A DNA stretch of 64,000 nucleotides from assembly GCF_000732925.1 (NCBI RefSeq), contig NZ_CP008953.1, forward strand, positions 868,001 to 932,000. The letters are read 5' to 3'. The stretch comes from Amycolatopsis japonica (lineage in GTDB: Bacteria > Actinomycetota > Actinomycetes > Mycobacteriales > Pseudonocardiaceae). This document shows positions 47,895 to 57,162 of this stretch, one piece after another (within the stretch, counting starts at the first letter, position 1; every line of letters starts with the position of its first letter). The notes under the pieces are model-generated. The model did no database searches. It saw only the letters and a program-made list of their open reading frames with translations, and was not told where the DNA came from. The position numbers were made by a program, and so were the translations under genes.

Positions 47895-48737
47895 TCAAGC
47901 GTGCGCGGGATCGGCGACCCAGCTGGCGAGCAGGCGCAGCGCGCGTTCGCTGTCGGAGCCGGGCTCGGCGGTGTAGATCACCAGGGCCTGGTCGGGATCG
48001 TCGGGCAGGCGCAGCGTCTCGTAACGCAGCCGCAGCTCACCCACGATCGGGTTGATCATCACTTTCCACGCGTGCGCCTTCTCGCGCACGGTCTGCTTCG
48101 CCCACAGCTTCCGGAAGTCCTCGCTGCCGAGGGAGAGCTCACCGACCAGCTGGGCGAGATACGGGTCGTCCGGATACCGCCCGCTCTCGGAGCGCAGGTT
48201 CGCGACGATCTCCTTCGCCACGGTTTCCCACTCGGGATGCAGCTCGCGGGCGTACTCGTCGAGGAAGAACATCTTCGCGATGTTGCGCTCGCCCGCCGGC
48301 CGCGAAGCGAAATCGAAGGACAGAGCGGCGCCGAGCGGGTTCCAGGCCAGCACGTCGCCGTAGCGGCCGTAGACGAGCGCGGGGGATTGGAGGGCGTTCA
48401 GCATCGTCTGCAGTTCCGGCCGGAGCCGCTGTGCCCGCGGCCGCGCGATGCGTTTGCGTTTCGGGGTGGCCAGATTGCGCAGGTAGGTGTCTTCGTCGCG
48501 GTGCAGCCGCAGCGCGCGGCTCAGCGAATCGAGGACGGAATCGGACACGTTGCGCGCCCGGCCCTGCTCCAGGCGCGTGTAGTAGTCGACGCTGATCCCG
48601 GCCAGCTGCGCCAGCTCCTCGCGCCGCAGCCCCGCCACCCGCCGCTGGTTGAACCCCGTCGGCAGGCCGAGTTCCGCCGGGTCCAGCGCGGCCCTGCGTG
48701 CCTTGAGGAATTCGCCCAGTCCGGCCGTCTCGGTCAT
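47895..48737 (-). CDS. Xre-family regulator with MmyB-like ligand domain
   Basis: The 280-residue product has an N-terminal helix-turn-helix (RRVAGLRREELAQLAGISVD then YYTRLEQGR) and a C-terminal PAS-like MmyB domain (about 105-275) that may bind a fatty acid or similar ligand (YGDVLAWNPLGAAL, RYPDDPYLAQLVGELSLGS). It is the usual partner of a divergent transporter or oxidoreductase gene, here the EamA exporter. No good Shine-Dalgarno precedes the ATG at 48737. Repeated TTTGG/CCAAA elements in the divergent gap may be its operator. Confidence 0.85.
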   Translation of the reverse strand: MTETAGLGEFLKARRAALDPAELGLPTGFNQRRVAGLRREELAQLAGISVDYYTRLEQGRARNVSDSVLDSLSRALRLHRDEDTYLRNLATPKRKRIARPRAQRLRPELQTMLNALQSPALVYGRYGDVLAWNPLGAALSFDFASRPAGERNIAKMFFLDEYARELHPEWETVAKEIVANLRSESGRYPDDPYLAQLVGELSLGSEDFRKLWAKQTVREKAHAWKVMINPIVGELRLRYETLRLPDDPDQALVIYTAEPGSDSERALRLLASWVADPAHA

Positions 48738-48871
48738 GTCTTCGAGTATCCCGGTCTCGTGGGGTGGGTGCCTGGCCCTGGCAGACCCAGGCTGGGCCCG
48801 ACTTTTGGTCCAGTGCGATGGCGTTGATTTGGACCTTCGGTTTGGGCCAAAAAGCCGCCATCGTGAAAGCC

Positions 48872-49969
48872 ATGGACAACGACAGAAGAGCCGTGACGAT
48901 CGGCGTACTGGGGGTGCTGATCGTCGGCGCGTCCGTGCCGGTGACGGGAATGCTCGACGGCTATCCCGTCATCACCGGACAGGCGCTGCGCTACGCGCTG
49001 GCGGGAGTGCTCCTGCTGGCGTGGGCACGGCTGAGCGGACGCCCGTTGCCGTTGCCGGGCGCGCGCGACCTGCCATCGCTGATCGCCCTCGCGGCGACCG
49101 GGATGATCGGGTTCCAGGCGTGCCTGCTGTTCGCGCAGCGCTACGCCGAACCCGGCCTCGTCGCCGCCTTCCTCGGCGGCACACCGCTCGTGCTCGCGCT
49201 CGCCGGTCCGCTGGCGAAGGGGAAGCGACCGTCGTGGGCGCCGGTGACCGGGGCGGTACTCGCCGGGCTCGGGATCGCCGTGCTCTCCGGCGGCGGTGCG
49301 GCGCGCTGGCAAGGGCTGGTGCTCGCCGCGCTGGCCATGGTGTGCGAAGCACTCTTCACGCTGCTTGCCGTCGGCGTGCTCGAAAGGCTCGGGCCGTTGG
49401 CGACCGCGACCTGGGGGTGCTTCGCCGCGGGAGCCGGCGGCGCGGTCGTCGGGACGATCATCGACCCGTCCGGCGCCTGGGCGTGGCCGGACGGGCGTGA
49501 ACTGATCGCGCTCGGCTACCTGACGGTCGTCGTCACCGCGATCGCGTTTCTTCTTTGGTACTCGGCGGTTTCCGTGCTCGGTGCGGACCGGGCCGGGGTG
49601 CTGGTCGGGTTGATGCCGGTCTCCGGGCTCGCCGTTTCGCTCCTGCTGGGAATGCAGGATTTCCGCTTCTCGCAGGTGATCGGGGTGGCGCTGGTGTCCT
49701 CAGGCGTCGTGATCGGCCTGCGCCGTCGCAAGCTCGACGAGCCTGGCGCACTTGACGTCGAAATGCTTCACGACGTCGCCGCCGATGACCGCGACCATGA
49801 CCGCGCGCATCGGCCCGCCGAGGGTGATCTCCTGGACGAACTCCGTCCCGCCGTCGACGGCGGTCAGCCGCAGCACGAGATCCATGGCACCGAAGGGAAT
49901 CGGCTGGCGAAGGGCGATCTCGCGGTCCTGGATCAGGGACGTGATCGTGAACGGCTCGGCGACGCGTGA
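48872..49969 (+). CDS. EamA/DMT-family exporter with an antisense-encoded C-terminal extension
   Basis: Residues about 1-285 form a standard ten-helix drug/metabolite transporter made of two EamA halves (SVPVTGMLDGYPVITGQALR ... GLMPVSGLAVSLLLGMQDF). The frame does not stop there. After GVVIGLRRRKLDEPG it continues for about 80 hydrophilic residues rich in Asp, His and Arg to a TGA at 49967. That extension is read from the complement of the SRPBCC gene on the other strand. I use ATG 48872; GTG 48863 or ATG 48818 are possible. It is divergent from the MmyB-type regulator. Confidence 0.8.
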   Translation: MDNDRRAVTIGVLGVLIVGASVPVTGMLDGYPVITGQALRYALAGVLLLAWARLSGRPLPLPGARDLPSLIALAATGMIGFQACLLFAQRYAEPGLVAAFLGGTPLVLALAGPLAKGKRPSWAPVTGAVLAGLGIAVLSGGGAARWQGLVLAALAMVCEALFTLLAVGVLERLGPLATATWGCFAAGAGGAVVGTIIDPSGAWAWPDGRELIALGYLTVVVTAIAFLLWYSAVSVLGADRAGVLVGLMPVSGLAVSLLLGMQDFRFSQVIGVALVSSGVVIGLRRRKLDEPGALDVEMLHDVAADDRDHDRAHRPAEGDLLDELRPAVDGGQPQHEIHGTEGNRLAKGDLAVLDQGRDRERLGDA

Positions 49970-50155
49970 GTGCACGCGGCCGCGAAAGCCGTTCGGGACG
50001 AGGAAACCGGTCGTCCCCGTCGCGGCCGGGCCGTGCAGTTCGGCGGCGCTGAGGTCGGGATCCCAATCGGGCCAACGGCCGAAGTCGGCCAGCGAGGGCC
50101 AGAGCGCCGACGGCGGACAGGGAAGGATTTCGCGCGAGATTCTCGTCCAGGTCAT
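49700..50155 (-). CDS. SRPBCC (START/polyketide cyclase-like) family protein
   Basis: The 151-residue helix-grip protein has the opening MTWTRISREILPCPPSALWP, the motif WPDWDPDLSAAEL and the closing long helix (GPMRAVMVAVIGGDVVKHFD). It has a hydrophobic cavity for a small lipid-like ligand. The ATG at 50155 is supported by the canonical N-terminus rather than by a strong ribosome site. It is divergent from the TetR gene (43-base gap). Its 3' 270 bases overlap the EamA frame in antisense. Confidence 0.82.
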   Translation of the reverse strand: MTWTRISREILPCPPSALWPSLADFGRWPDWDPDLSAAELHGPAATGTTGFLVPNGFRGRVHSRVAEPFTITSLIQDREIALRQPIPFGAMDLVLRLTAVDGGTEFVQEITLGGPMRAVMVAVIGGDVVKHFDVKCARLVELATAQADHDA

Positions 50156-50173
50156 ACCCGGACGATATATGGA

Positions 50174-50192
50174 ACTGTCAGTCTCGTAAACT
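50174..50192 (+). promoter_or_regulatory. Palindrome and -10-like element between SRPBCC and TetR genes
   Basis: ACTGTCAGT (50174-50182) is a perfect short palindrome in the 43-base divergent gap. TAAACT at 50187-50192 lies seven bases before the TetR ATG at 50199, the geometry of a leaderless transcript. It is a likely TetR autorepression site. Confidence 0.45.
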
Positions 50193-50198
50193 GCGGTC

Positions 50199-50780
50199 AT
50201 GGCGAGAGGCAGGCCGAGGGAAGAAGGAATCGACGACGCGGTCCGCGAGGCCGTGCGGGCGTTGCTGATCGAAACCGGTTACCAGCGCTGCACGATCGAC
50301 GCGGTCGCGGCGCGCGCGGGCGTCGGCAAGGCCGCGGTGTACCGGCGATGGCGGTCGAAGGCGGAGCTCGTGTTCGTCGCGGTGATCCATCCGGTCGAGC
50401 TCGAACCGCCGTCGGACACCGGCTCGCTGCGGGGCGACGTGGCGGCGGTCCTCGAAGTGATCCAGTCCTCTTTGGACGGTGTGGAACTACGGCAGGCGTT
50501 GCCGTCGTTGCTCGCCGACGTCCGGGCGGATCCGGTGCTGGAGGCCCGGTTCGGCGAGGTCTTCCTCGGCCGCGAACGCGGCTATCTGGTCCAGACGCTG
50601 GATCGGGCCGTCGCGAGAGGGGAACTCCCACGACGGCCCGATCCGGCTCTCGTGCACGCGATCCTGCTCGGTCCGGTGCTGACCTGGCTGCACCTGTTCA
50701 CCGAGACACCGCCTTCGGGTGGGCTGGCGGCTTCGCTCGCCTCACCGCTTCACGCGGCTGTGGTCGCTCTCGGCGCTTAG
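50199..50780 (+). CDS. TetR-family transcriptional regulator
   Basis: The 193-residue product has an N-terminal helix-turn-helix with [20 protein letters not shown] then [10 protein letters not shown], the TetR signature. The C-terminal helical ligand domain of about 130 residues resembles the TetR_C_11 type ([20 protein letters not shown]). It is divergent from the SRPBCC gene, its probable target. It probably lacks a leader. Its last four bases overlap the stop of fumC. Confidence 0.88.
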   Translation: MARGRPREEGIDDAVREAVRALLIETGYQRCTIDAVAARAGVGKAAVYRRWRSKAELVFVAVIHPVELEPPSDTGSLRGDVAAVLEVIQSSLDGVELRQALPSLLADVRADPVLEARFGEVFLGRERGYLVQTLDRAVARGELPRRPDPALVHAILLGPVLTWLHLFTETPPSGGLAASLASPLHAAVVALGA

Positions 50781-52174
50781 CGTCCTCCGCGCGCCATACG
50801 GAGGACGTCGAGAGCCTCGTCCAGCTGCGCTTCGGTGAGCTTGCCGTTCGCGACGTGACCGCGTTCGATCACGACCTCGCGGATCGTCTTCAGCTCCTTG
50901 AGCGCCTGCTTCGCGATGGCGGCGGCCTCTTCGTAGCCGATGTACTTGTTCAGCGGCGTCACGATCGACGGCGAACCCTCGGCGTACTCGCGCGCGCGGT
51001 CGGTGTTCACGGTCACGCCCGCGAACACCTTGTCCGCCAGCAGCCGCGAGACCGCGGCGAGCAGCCGCGCCGATTCGAGCACGTTGCGCGCGATCACCGG
51101 CAGGTTGACGTTGAGCTGGAAGTTGCCCGCCGCGCCCGCGAACGCGACCGCCGCGTCGTTCCCGATCACCTGGGCGACCACCTGCAGCGTCGCCTCCGGG
51201 ATCACCGGGTTCACCTTGCCCGGCATGATCGACGAACCCGGCTGCAGATCCGGCAGCGCCAGTTCGGCGAGCCCGGTGCGCGGGCCGGACCCCAGCCAAC
51301 GGAGGTCGTTCGCGATCTTGTTCAGCGACACCGCGACCGTGCGCAGATGCCCGGACGTCTCGACGACGCTGTCCTGCGTCGCCTGCGCCTCGAAGTGGTC
51401 GCGCGCCTCGGTCAGCGGAAGGCCGGTCACCGATGCCAGCTCCTGCGAGACCGCCGAGCCGAAGCCCTCGGGCGCGTTCAGCCCGGAGCCGACCGCGGTC
51501 CCGCCGATCGGCAGTTCGCCGAGCCGTGGCAGGCCCGACTTCAGCCGTTCGACCCCGAACCGGACCTGCGACGCCCAGGCGCCCGCTTCCTGGCCGAAGG
51601 TGATCGGCACGGCGTCCATCAGGTGCGTGCGGCCGGACTTCACGATGTCCGCCCATTCCGTTGCCCGCGTCTCGATGGCGGCCGCGAGGTACTCCAGAGC
51701 GGGGATCACATCGGAGAGCACTGCTTCCGTCGCGGCGACGTGGATCGTCGTCGGGAAGGTGTCGTTCGACGACTGCGAAGCGTTGACGTGGTCGTTCGGG
51801 TGCACGTCGCGGCCCAACGCCTTCGACGCGAGCGTCGCGATGACCTCGTTGGCGTTCATGTTCGACGAGGTCCCGGAACCGGTCTGGAACACGTCGATCG
51901 GGAAGTGCGCGTCGTGCTCGCCCTCGGCGACCTCGTCCGCGGCCTTCGCGATGGCCTCGGCGACCTCGGCGTCCAGCACGCCGAGCCGCGCGTTGACCCG
52001 CGCCGCGGCGGCCTTCAGCAGGCCGAGCGCGCGGATCTGGGCGCGCTCCAGGCCACGGCCGGAGATCGGGAAGTTCTCGACGGCGCGCTGCGTCTGCGCG
52101 CGGTAGAGGGCGTCGACGGGGACGCGCACCTCGCCCATGGTGTCGTGTTCGATCCGGTATTCCTGTTCAGCCAT
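50777..52174 (-). CDS. fumC: Class II fumarate hydratase
   Basis: The 465-residue homotetrameric enzyme of the citric acid cycle interconverts fumarate and malate. The signature [11 protein letters not shown] lies near residue 315. Active-site segments [17 protein letters not shown] and [17 protein letters not shown] are intact, and [16 protein letters not shown] is typical of class II. The ATG at 52174 gives [16 protein letters not shown], the normal start. It is the counterpart of Rv1098c. Confidence 0.95.
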   Translation of the reverse strand: MAEQEYRIEHDTMGEVRVPVDALYRAQTQRAVENFPISGRGLERAQIRALGLLKAAAARVNARLGVLDAEVAEAIAKAADEVAEGEHDAHFPIDVFQTGSGTSSNMNANEVIATLASKALGRDVHPNDHVNASQSSNDTFPTTIHVAATEAVLSDVIPALEYLAAAIETRATEWADIVKSGRTHLMDAVPITFGQEAGAWASQVRFGVERLKSGLPRLGELPIGGTAVGSGLNAPEGFGSAVSQELASVTGLPLTEARDHFEAQATQDSVVETSGHLRTVAVSLNKIANDLRWLGSGPRTGLAELALPDLQPGSSIMPGKVNPVIPEATLQVVAQVIGNDAAVAFAGAAGNFQLNVNLPVIARNVLESARLLAAVSRLLADKVFAGVTVNTDRAREYAEGSPSIVTPLNKYIGYEEAAAIAKQALKELKTIREVVIERGHVANGKLTEAQLDEALDVLRMARGGR

Positions 52175-52288
52175 ACCCCAAGTCTCGCGCAGCGTCTCCC
52201 GGCGCGCTCCGTGTCTTTCGGCACGCGAGGGCTAGGATCGAATTGTGTTCTCGATCACGCCGCCCACCACCGGCCGGGAGAGTGCCGA

Positions 52289-53278
52289 ATGAGCGAGTCC
52301 GCTGGGGAAACGTCGTACGACCTCGTCATCATCGGGGCGGGTCCGACAGGTCTTTTCGCCGCCTACTACGCGGGATTCCGCGGCCTTTCGATGGCCGTCG
52401 TGGATTCACTGCCGGAAGCGGGCGGTCAGGTCACCGCGATGTACCCCGAAAAGATGATCTACGACGTCGGCGGGTTCGCCGAGGTCCGCGGCCGCGATCT
52501 GGTCCGGGGCCTGCTCGACCAGGCGGCGCCGTTCAAACCCGTGTATCTGCTCGGACGCAAGGCAGAAAAACTCGAAAGCGTCGAAGGCGGCGTCACCATC
52601 ACCCTCGACGGCGGGCAGGTCCTGCGCGCCGGCGCGGTGCTGATCACCGCCGGGATCGGCGAGTTCACGCCGAGGCCGCTGCCCGCGGGCGACGGCTGGC
52701 TCGGCCGCGGCATGGTCCATTTCGTGCCGTCGTTGAAGGCGCACGAAGGGCAGCACGTGGTCGTCGTCGGCGGCGGGGACTCGGCGTTCGACTGGGTGCT
52801 CGCGCTGCATCCTGTCGCCGCGAGTGTCACTCTCGTGCACCGCCGCGCGAAGTTCCGCGCGGCCGAGTCGATCGTGCGGCAGGCGCGCGAACTCGGCGTG
52901 CGGATCGTCACCGACGCCGAAGTCACCAGGTTCCTCGATCGCGACGGCACGCTGGCCGAGGTCGAGATCCGGCTCAAGGGCGCCGAGCCCGAGGTGCTGC
53001 GCGCGGACACGGTGGTCGCCGCGCTCGGTTTCACCGCGGATCTCGGGCCGATCGAAAGCTGGGGACTCCAGATCGACCACCGCGCGATCGCCGTCGACTC
53101 GACCATGGCGACCTCGCGGGAGCGGGTCTACGCGGCGGGCGACGTCGCGGCGTATCCGGGGAAGGTGAAGCTGATCGCGACCGGGTTCGGGGAAGCGGCG
53201 ACGGCGGTGAACAACATCGCGGTCGCTTTGAATCCGGAGGCGCATCTGTTCCCCGGTCACTCCAGCAACGCCGAGTAG
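52289..53278 (+). CDS. Thioredoxin-reductase-like ferredoxin/flavodoxin-NADP+ reductase
   Basis: The 329-residue product has two Rossmann folds: FAD site YDLVIIGAGPTGLFAAYYAG and NADPH site HVVVVGGGDSAFDWVLAL, with a C-terminal FAD contact YAAGDVAAYPGKVKLIATGF. The CxxC of true thioredoxin reductases is missing, which is the distinguishing mark of the TrxR-like FNR group. I start at ATG 52289 with GGGAG seven bases upstream. The very long open frame running in from about 49970 is an artefact of GC-rich sequence. A family B palindrome follows. Confidence 0.88.
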   Translation: MSESAGETSYDLVIIGAGPTGLFAAYYAGFRGLSMAVVDSLPEAGGQVTAMYPEKMIYDVGGFAEVRGRDLVRGLLDQAAPFKPVYLLGRKAEKLESVEGGVTITLDGGQVLRAGAVLITAGIGEFTPRPLPAGDGWLGRGMVHFVPSLKAHEGQHVVVVGGGDSAFDWVLALHPVAASVTLVHRRAKFRAAESIVRQARELGVRIVTDAEVTRFLDRDGTLAEVEIRLKGAEPEVLRADTVVAALGFTADLGPIESWGLQIDHRAIAVDSTMATSRERVYAAGDVAAYPGKVKLIATGFGEAATAVNNIAVALNPEAHLFPGHSSNAE

Positions 53279-53280
53279 CG

Positions 53281-53339
53281 CGTGCAATGAAAGGACCTTT
53301 CCTTGCGAAATTTGCAAGGAAAGGTCCTTTCATTGCACG
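53281..53339. repeat. Long palindrome, family B copy 2
   Basis: Perfect 26-base arms at 53281-53306 and 53314-53339 surround the loop GAAATTT. The inner part TGAAAGGACCTTTCCTTGC is nearly identical to copy 1 at 23423, though the central GG-A-CC/T pair is inverted. It lies three bases after a stop codon and directly at the stop of the convergent protease gene. Confidence 0.85.
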
Positions 53340-54119
53340 TCAAGCGGGCGGAGCGGGCGTAGGCGGCGTGATCTTCTCCGCGATCCACTGCGCGTACGCC
53401 ACCACCGAAGTCGCGATCGACGGCGAGGTCGCGCACACCGGATCCGCGTTGCCCGGGCGGCTGATCGTGCCCAGCAGCACCCACTTCTCGTCGACCTTGG
53501 CGATCTCCGGTCCACCGGAATCGCCGTAGCACGAACCCGTGTTCCCGCCGGGGTTGTCGGTGCACAGTTCGACGGCGCCGTCGAACTTGGCGGTGCATCG
53601 CGTGCCTTCGACGATCTTCGTGTCCAGTTGCTGCAGCTTCGCCGGACCCTTGCCGCAGCCCGAAGTCGGGCACGTCTGGCCCCAGCCGAGCAGCCGTGTC
53701 GCCGTCCCGGGCGCCACGACGGCCCCGATCGCGATCGGCGCCGTCTTCACCGGGGCGGCCAGCCGCACCAGCGCGAGATCGCCGCCCGCGTGCTCGGGTT
53801 CGGGGTTGTAGGACGGATTCACCACGATCTCGGCGAGTTTCGCGATCTCGCCGCCTTGGGTGTTGTCGTTGCTGCCGATCCGCGCGCCCAGATTCGCCGC
53901 GTTCTTGCCCTCGACGCAGTGTCCCGCGGTCACGAGCCAGTCCGCCGCGATCAGCGTCCCGGCGCAGAAAGCCTTGCCGGAGGCCGAATGCAGCGAAACG
54001 ATGAACGGGTAGGGCTCGTCGGCCTCTCTGCCGCCGACGAGGTCGCCCGCGCCCGTGGCCTGCCCGACCGGCGTGAGGACCATCGCCGCGAGCAGGACCA
54101 CGAGCACGCGCTTGAGCAC
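53340..54119 (-). CDS. Secreted trypsin-like serine protease
   Basis: The 259-residue S1 peptidase has a signal peptide (VLKRVLVVLLAAMVLTPVGQ) and an activation-like LVGGREADEPYPF. The catalytic triad is His in LVTAGHCVEG, Asp in GGDLALVRLA and Ser in CYGDSGGPEI, with paired cysteines nearby. The Asp/Gly pattern near the specificity pocket was not resolved. The start is GTG at 54119 with AAGGAG upstream. It follows glpX by nine bases on the same strand, so it is probably in the same transcript despite the unrelated function. Confidence 0.9.
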   Translation of the reverse strand: MLKRVLVVLLAAMVLTPVGQATGAGDLVGGREADEPYPFIVSLHSASGKAFCAGTLIAADWLVTAGHCVEGKNAANLGARIGSNDNTQGGEIAKLAEIVVNPSYNPEPEHAGGDLALVRLAAPVKTAPIAIGAVVAPGTATRLLGWGQTCPTSGCGKGPAKLQQLDTKIVEGTRCTAKFDGAVELCTDNPGGNTGSCYGDSGGPEIAKVDEKWVLLGTISRPGNADPVCATSPSIATSVVAYAQWIAEKITPPTPAPPA

Positions 54120-54128
54120 GGTTTCTCC

Positions 54129-55199
54129 TTAGGGGAGCGGGGGAACGACGTCGTCTTCCAGAGTGTCGTCGAGGTGGCCGTCGAAGTTGACGGACGAGTA
54201 CGAGCGGAGCTTGGTCAGCCGGTGGTAGCCGTCGATCATCCGGACCGTGCCGGACTTCGACCGCATCACGATCGACTGGGTCGTGGCGCCGCCCGCGCGG
54301 TAGTGCACGCCGCGCAGCAGGTCGCCGTCGGTGACGCCGGTGGCGCAGAAGAACACGTTGTCGCCGCGGACGAGGTCGTCGTTGCCGAGCACGCGGTCGA
54401 GGTCGTGGCCCGCGGCCAGCGCCTTCTCGCGCTCCGCGTCGTCCTTCGGCCACAGCCGGCCCTGCAGTTCGCCGCCGAGGCACTTCATCGCGCAGGCCGC
54501 GATGATGCCTTCGGGGGTGCCGCCGATGCCGAGCAGCATGTCGACACCGGTGCTCGGCCGGGCCGCGGCGATCGCGCCCGCGACGTCGCCGTCGGAGATG
54601 AACCGGATCCGGGCGCCCGCCTCACGGACCTCCTTGATCAGCTGCTCGTGGCGCGGCCGGTCGAGGATGCACACGGTGACGTCGGAGACGCTGGAGTTCT
54701 TGGCCTTCGCGACCCGGCGGATGTTCTCCGCGATCGGGGCGGCCAGGTCGACCTTGCCCGCGGCGTCCGGGCCGACGGCGAGCTTCTCCATGTAGAACAC
54801 CGCGGACGGGTCGAACATCGCGCCGCGTTCGGCGACCGCGAGCACGGCCAGCGCGTTCGGCATGCCCTTGGCCATCAGGGTCGTCCCGTCGACCGGGTCG
54901 ACCGCGACGTCGCAGTCCGGCCCGTCGCCGTTGCCGACCTCTTCCCCGTTGAACAGCATCGGGGCTTCGTCCTTCTCACCCTCGCCGATGACGACGACAC
55001 CGCGCATCGACACGGTCGAGACCAGCTGGCGCATCGCGTCCACGGCGGCACCGTCCCCGCCGATCTTGTCCCCGCGGCCCACCCAGCGGCCCGCGGCCAT
55101 CGCGGCGGCTTCGGTCACGCGGACCAGTTCCATCGCGAGGTTGCGATCGGGGGCTTCAGGACGTCGCGAAGAGCTGGCGGACGAGGTGGGGGTGGGCAT
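54129..55199 (-). CDS. glpX: Class II fructose-1,6-bisphosphatase
   Basis: The 356-residue enzyme of gluconeogenesis hydrolyses fructose 1,6-bisphosphate. Metal-site motifs are [14 protein letters not shown] and [15 protein letters not shown], with [15 protein letters not shown] and [20 protein letters not shown] typical of GlpX. It is the essential FBPase type of mycobacteria (Rv1099c). The ATG at 55199 gives a Ser/Pro-rich 20-residue leader. It lies downstream of xseB on the same strand (84-base gap). Confidence 0.95.
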   Translation of the reverse strand: MPTPTSSASSSRRPEAPDRNLAMELVRVTEAAAMAAGRWVGRGDKIGGDGAAVDAMRQLVSTVSMRGVVVIGEGEKDEAPMLFNGEEVGNGDGPDCDVAVDPVDGTTLMAKGMPNALAVLAVAERGAMFDPSAVFYMEKLAVGPDAAGKVDLAAPIAENIRRVAKAKNSSVSDVTVCILDRPRHEQLIKEVREAGARIRFISDGDVAGAIAAARPSTGVDMLLGIGGTPEGIIAACAMKCLGGELQGRLWPKDDAEREKALAAGHDLDRVLGNDDLVRGDNVFFCATGVTDGDLLRGVHYRAGGATTQSIVMRSKSGTVRMIDGYHRLTKLRSYSSVNFDGHLDDTLEDDVVPPLP

Positions 55200-55283
55200 G
55201 CGGCCTCCCGGGTCAGGAACTCGGCGGGGTCCCAGTCTCTCAGATACCCACGGTGGTTCGGTGGCGCAGGAGCATGGTGAACG

Positions 55284-55505
55284 TCACTGACCGTCGCCGG
55301 CCTCGTCCTCGACGGACGACAGCGCGGCCTCGATCCGCTCGCGCGCGCCCTCGAGGTGGTGCTCGCAGACCTTCGCCAGCTGCTCGCCCTTCTCCCACAG
55401 GGCGAGCGACTGTTCCAGGGACAGCCCGCCCGCTTCGAGTTCGCGGACGACCTCGACCAGCTTGTCGCGGGCCTGCTCGTAGCCGAGTTCGGCGGTCTCG
55501 CTCAC
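55284..55505 (-). CDS. xseB: Exodeoxyribonuclease VII small subunit
   Basis: The 73-residue helical subunit has the signature [20 protein letters not shown] then [20 protein letters not shown]. It pairs with XseA to degrade single-stranded DNA from both ends. The start is GTG at 55505, overlapping the upstream gene's TGA by four bases (GTGA). The gene is separated from xseA by an extra coupled reading frame. Confidence 0.92.
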   Translation of the reverse strand: MSETAELGYEQARDKLVEVVRELEAGGLSLEQSLALWEKGEQLAKVCEHHLEGARERIEAALSSVEDEAGDGQ

Positions 55506-55903
55506 GCTGTGCTTCCTTCTACCGGACGTCGGTGCTTGCCGATACCCGCGCACACTACCGCGCCGGCCATGGCGTTGTCGTAACCCACGAAGGCGAGAGC
55601 GAACTCCTGGCCGTCACCCTCCGCGATCGCGGCGACGAGGTTCTCCTGCGCCCGCGCGACCCGTTTGCGGTGCACGGAACCGTCCGCGAACCACCATCGG
55701 GTGCCGACGTGCTCGGCCGTCGCTTCGGAGAGTTTGCGCAGCTGGGCGTCGAGACCCCGTTTGATGGCGAAGTCGCATCCGGCCAGCAGTACGGTCCAGC
55801 ACTCGGCGGCCGCGCGGTCGGTCAGCAGCGCGTTGCGCAGGACCTCGGGGGCGTCGGCCCGTCTCGCGGCGTCGATGGTCAAAGGCAGGAAACTAGCCGT
55901 CAA
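55502..55903 (-). CDS. Hypothetical protein translationally coupled between xseA and xseB
   Basis: The 133-residue product has a TTG start at 55903 that overlaps the xseA TGA (TTGA), with GGAGGAGGGG just upstream. Its own TGA overlaps the xseB GTG. It contains [38 protein letters not shown], a central [20 protein letters not shown] and a C-terminal [20 protein letters not shown]. It is probably a soluble alpha/beta protein. I recognise no family. The double overlap argues that it is a real gene expressed with exonuclease VII. Confidence 0.7.
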   Translation of the reverse strand: MTASFLPLTIDAARRADAPEVLRNALLTDRAAAECWTVLLAGCDFAIKRGLDAQLRKLSEATAEHVGTRWWFADGSVHRKRVARAQENLVAAIAEGDGQEFALAFVGYDNAMAGAVVCAGIGKHRRPVEGSTA

Positions 55904-57162
55904 CGCCCCTCCTCCGGCTCTCCTGAGACGACGGCGCCGAGCGCGCCGTCGACCACGCGGACGCGCAGTTTCGCGCCGTCCACGACCTCGGAGACGGACC
56001 GGAGTACCTGGAGGTTGCCTTCGGAATCGGTGTACTGCACCACGGCGTAGCCGCGTTCGAGGGTCGCCGCCGGGCCGAGCGCGGTCAGCCGCGCGCGGGC
56101 GCTGGCGATCTCGGCCTGGTCCTTCGCGAGCAGCGTGAGCATCGCGCGGCGACCGCGTTCGCGGTGGATCTCCACGTCGTCGGAGCGCCGCTGGATCGGG
56201 CCGAGCGGATCGGCGAGCACGGGGCGGCTGCGCATCTGGTTCAGCAGCCTGACCTGGGTGTCCACCCAGCCGTGCAGGGCGCGGCGGCCGCGATCGCGCA
56301 TCTGGTGGACGCGCTGGGTCTCCTCGCGCACGTCGGGCACGATCCGCTTGCTGGCGTCGGTCGGCGTCGAGCAGCGGAGGTCGGCGACGTGGTCGAGCAG
56401 GGGGGTGTCCGGCTCGTGCCCGATGGCGCTGACCACCGGGGTCCCGGCCGCGGACACGGCGCGGCACAGCGCTTCGTCGGAGAACGGCAACAGGTCTTCC
56501 ACGCTGCCGCCGCCGCGCGCGATCACGATGACGTCGACGTCCGGGTCACGGTCCAATTTGGACAGTGCCTGGAGGATCTGCGGGACGGCGAGCGAACCCT
56601 GGACGGCGGTGTTGATCACCTTGAACGCGACATGCGGCCAGCGGGCCTGCGCGTTCACCAGCACGTCGCGTTCGGCGGCGGAGGCGCGTCCGGTGATCAG
56701 GCCGATTCCCTTGGGCAGGAACGGGATCTTGCGTTTGCGCTCCGGCGCGAACAGGCCCTCGGCGGCCAGCAGCCGTCGCAGCCGCTCGATCCGCGCGAGT
56801 AGCTCGCCGATGCCGACGGCGCGGATCTCGTTGGCGCGCAGGCTCAGTGAACCGCGGTTCATGAAGAACGTCGGTTTCGCGTGCACCACGACGCTCGCGC
56901 CCTCGCGCAGCGGCGGTTCGATCGTGCGCAGCAGACCCATCGGGCAGGTCACCGACATCGAGACGTCGGCGGACGGGTCGCGCAGGGTCAGGAACGCGGT
57001 GTTGGTGCCCTGGCGGGCCGAGATCTGCGTGACCTGGCCCTCGACCCAGACCGCGCCGAGGCGGTTGATCCACTCGCCGACCTTGCGGGCGACCGTGCGG
57101 ACCGGCCACGGGTTTTCGGCGGTGGTGGACGGACCGGCCGCTGAGGTGGGTTCGGCGCTCAC
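55900..57162 (-). CDS. xseA: Exodeoxyribonuclease VII large subunit
   Basis: The 420-residue product has an N-terminal OB fold (WVEGQVTQISARQGTNTAFL). The catalytic core carries LITGRASAAERDVLVNAQAR, IVIARGGGSVEDLLPFSDEA and SAIGHEPDTPLLDHVADLRC. A coiled coil and a short C-terminal strand domain follow (LERGYAVVQYTDSEGNL). The start is GTG at 57162, overlapping the TGA of the upstream gene (GTGA). Confidence 0.94.
   Translation of the reverse strand: MSAEPTSAAGPSTTAENPWPVRTVARKVGEWINRLGAVWVEGQVTQISARQGTNTAFLTLRDPSADVSMSVTCPMGLLRTIEPPLREGASVVVHAKPTFFMNRGSLSLRANEIRAVGIGELLARIERLRRLLAAEGLFAPERKRKIPFLPKGIGLITGRASAAERDVLVNAQARWPHVAFKVINTAVQGSLAVPQILQALSKLDRDPDVDVIVIARGGGSVEDLLPFSDEALCRAVSAAGTPVVSAIGHEPDTPLLDHVADLRCSTPTDASKRIVPDVREETQRVHQMRDRGRRALHGWVDTQVRLLNQMRSRPVLADPLGPIQRRSDDVEIHRERGRRAMLTLLAKDQAEIASARARLTALGPAATLERGYAVVQYTDSEGNLQVLRSVSEVVDGAKLRVRVVDGALGAVVSGEPEEGR

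Noticed and set aside
49970..52288. Long open frame continuing upstream of the FNR-like reductase
   Set aside because: It runs antisense to fumC and through the TetR gene. The reductase has a clear ATG with ribosome site at 52289, and the upstream translation is Arg/Gly/His-rich like other GC-driven shadow frames.
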